From Pseudarthrobacter sp. NS4 (GTDB lineage Bacteria > Actinomycetota > Actinomycetes > Actinomycetales > Micrococcaceae), in the NCBI RefSeq assembly GCF_024758005.1, contig NZ_CP103288.1:496001-560000 (forward strand): a stretch of 64,000 nucleotides of DNA, given 5' to 3'. The position numbers and the translations under genes were made by a program. Of the stretch, positions 63,694 through 64,000 are shown piece by piece; the stretch's first letter is position 1; the number at the start of each line of letters is the position of its first letter. The notes below the pieces were generated by a model. It was given only the letters and a program-made list of their open reading frames with translations. It did no database searches and was not told the origin of the DNA.

Positions 63694-63722
63694 ATGTAAT
63701 CAGCGTCACAATGTAGAGTCAA
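63694..63722 (-). promoter_or_regulatory. Promoter of the frcB operon
   Basis: On the minus strand TTGACT (63717-63722) and TTACAT (63694-63699) are 17 bp apart, 70 bp before the frcB start. Operator 1 lies immediately downstream, a typical repressing position. Confidence 0.6.
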
Positions 63723-63750
63723 TAGAAATTCGATGATGAAGGACTGACTC

Positions 63751-64000
63751 ATGACAACGATGTCCAATCGTTACCTGGCAGATCCGGGAAAAGGCCGTCC
63801 CACCATGCGGCACGTGGCGGCGCTGGCCGGGGTGGGAATCAAAACCGTTTCCCGGGTGATGAACGATGAGCCCGGAGTTTCCGAGGCCACCAGGCGGCGG
63901 GTCCTCGGGGCGTCGCAGCAGTTGAATTACCAGCTGGACATGGCCGCCGGGAGCCTGCGCCGGGCCGGGCGGCAGACCCTCTCCATCGGGCTGCTGCTGC
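63751..64000 (+). CDS. LacI-family regulator, 3' partial
   Basis: The first 83 codons are present; the gene runs off the right edge. GAAGGAC precedes the ATG at 63751. The HTH is TMRHVAALAGVGIKTVSRVM, followed by hinge residues YQLDMAAGSLRRAGR. It is divergent from frcBCA and probably represses it. Its own first codons contain a copy of the operator TGACAACGATGTC, so binding there would block its own transcription. Confidence 0.9.
   Translation, partial: MTTMSNRYLADPGKGRPTMRHVAALAGVGIKTVSRVMNDEPGVSEATRRRVLGASQQLNYQLDMAAGSLRRAGRQTLSIGLLL
63752..63765. promoter_or_regulatory. LacI-type operator 2 overlapping the LacI start codon
   Basis: TGACAACGATGTCC (63752-63765) repeats operator 1 except for the final base and lies within codons 1-5 of the LacI gene. 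The 15-base direct repeat CATGACAACGATGTC is shared with 63673. Confidence 0.7.

Noticed and set aside
1..64000. tRNA, rRNA or CRISPR loci
   Set aside because: No cloverleaf, rRNA-like block or regularly spaced repeat was noticed; a covariance-model search was not possible here.

Overview
The window comes from a high-GC actinobacterium. araB-araD-araA order, GAF-ANTAR regulators, DUF4193, FG-GAP secreted proteases and many ATGA overlaps fit Arthrobacter sensu lato (Micrococcaceae); this assignment is inferred from gene content and style only. No rRNA, tRNA, CRISPR array or intact insertion sequence was seen.

Layout. (1) 1-3.5 kb: a secreted subtilisin cut by the window edge, then 2 kb of decayed DNA with gene fragments (CorA, small proteins) and a nested palindrome. 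(2) 3.5-12.7 kb: an envelope or exopolysaccharide locus with a NodC/hyaluronan-synthase-like GT2, two beta-helix proteins, a nucleotide-sugar dehydrogenase, an Hpt protein, a truncated glycosyltransferase and a flippase. (3) 12.9-23.5 kb: arabinose use, with a LacI regulator, araBDA behind a LacI-type operator, a GH51 arabinofuranosidase and a second LacI regulator. (4) 23.6-30.7 kb: mixed genes (isochorismatase fold, hexapeptide-repeat protein, divergent GH13, SRPBCC, carboxylesterase, second GAF-ANTAR) with gene remnants. (5) 30.7-59.1 kb: a plant-phenolic glycoside island. (6) 59.2-64 kb: DUF4193, then a PfkB kinase and a fructose-type ABC transporter divergent from a LacI gene.

The island is the most interesting part. 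It holds a GH1 beta-glucosidase, a Dpp/Opp-type ABC importer with a fused permease-ATPase, an MBL-fold hydrolase, two GH78 alpha-L-rhamnosidases, a nucleoside-hydrolase-like protein, an IclR regulator, three alpha/beta hydrolases, a vanillate demethylase set (vanAB, AAHS transporter, PadR regulator), an FAH-family hydrolase, an FAD monooxygenase, a DUF3500 protein and a quercetin 2,3-dioxygenase-like bicupin. Together they suggest uptake of flavonoid rhamnoglucosides (rutin type), removal of rhamnose and glucose, oxygenolytic opening of the flavonol, ester cleavage and aromatic catabolism.

A shared inverted repeat, TTYCA-N5-TGRAA with a YCAR-like spacer, lies upstream of four transcription units: GH1/ABC importer, iclR/GH78, esterase-FAH-monooxygenase-DUF3500, and the quercetinase. 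It probably marks one IclR-controlled regulon. The operator and the pathway are inferences from sequence and are untested.
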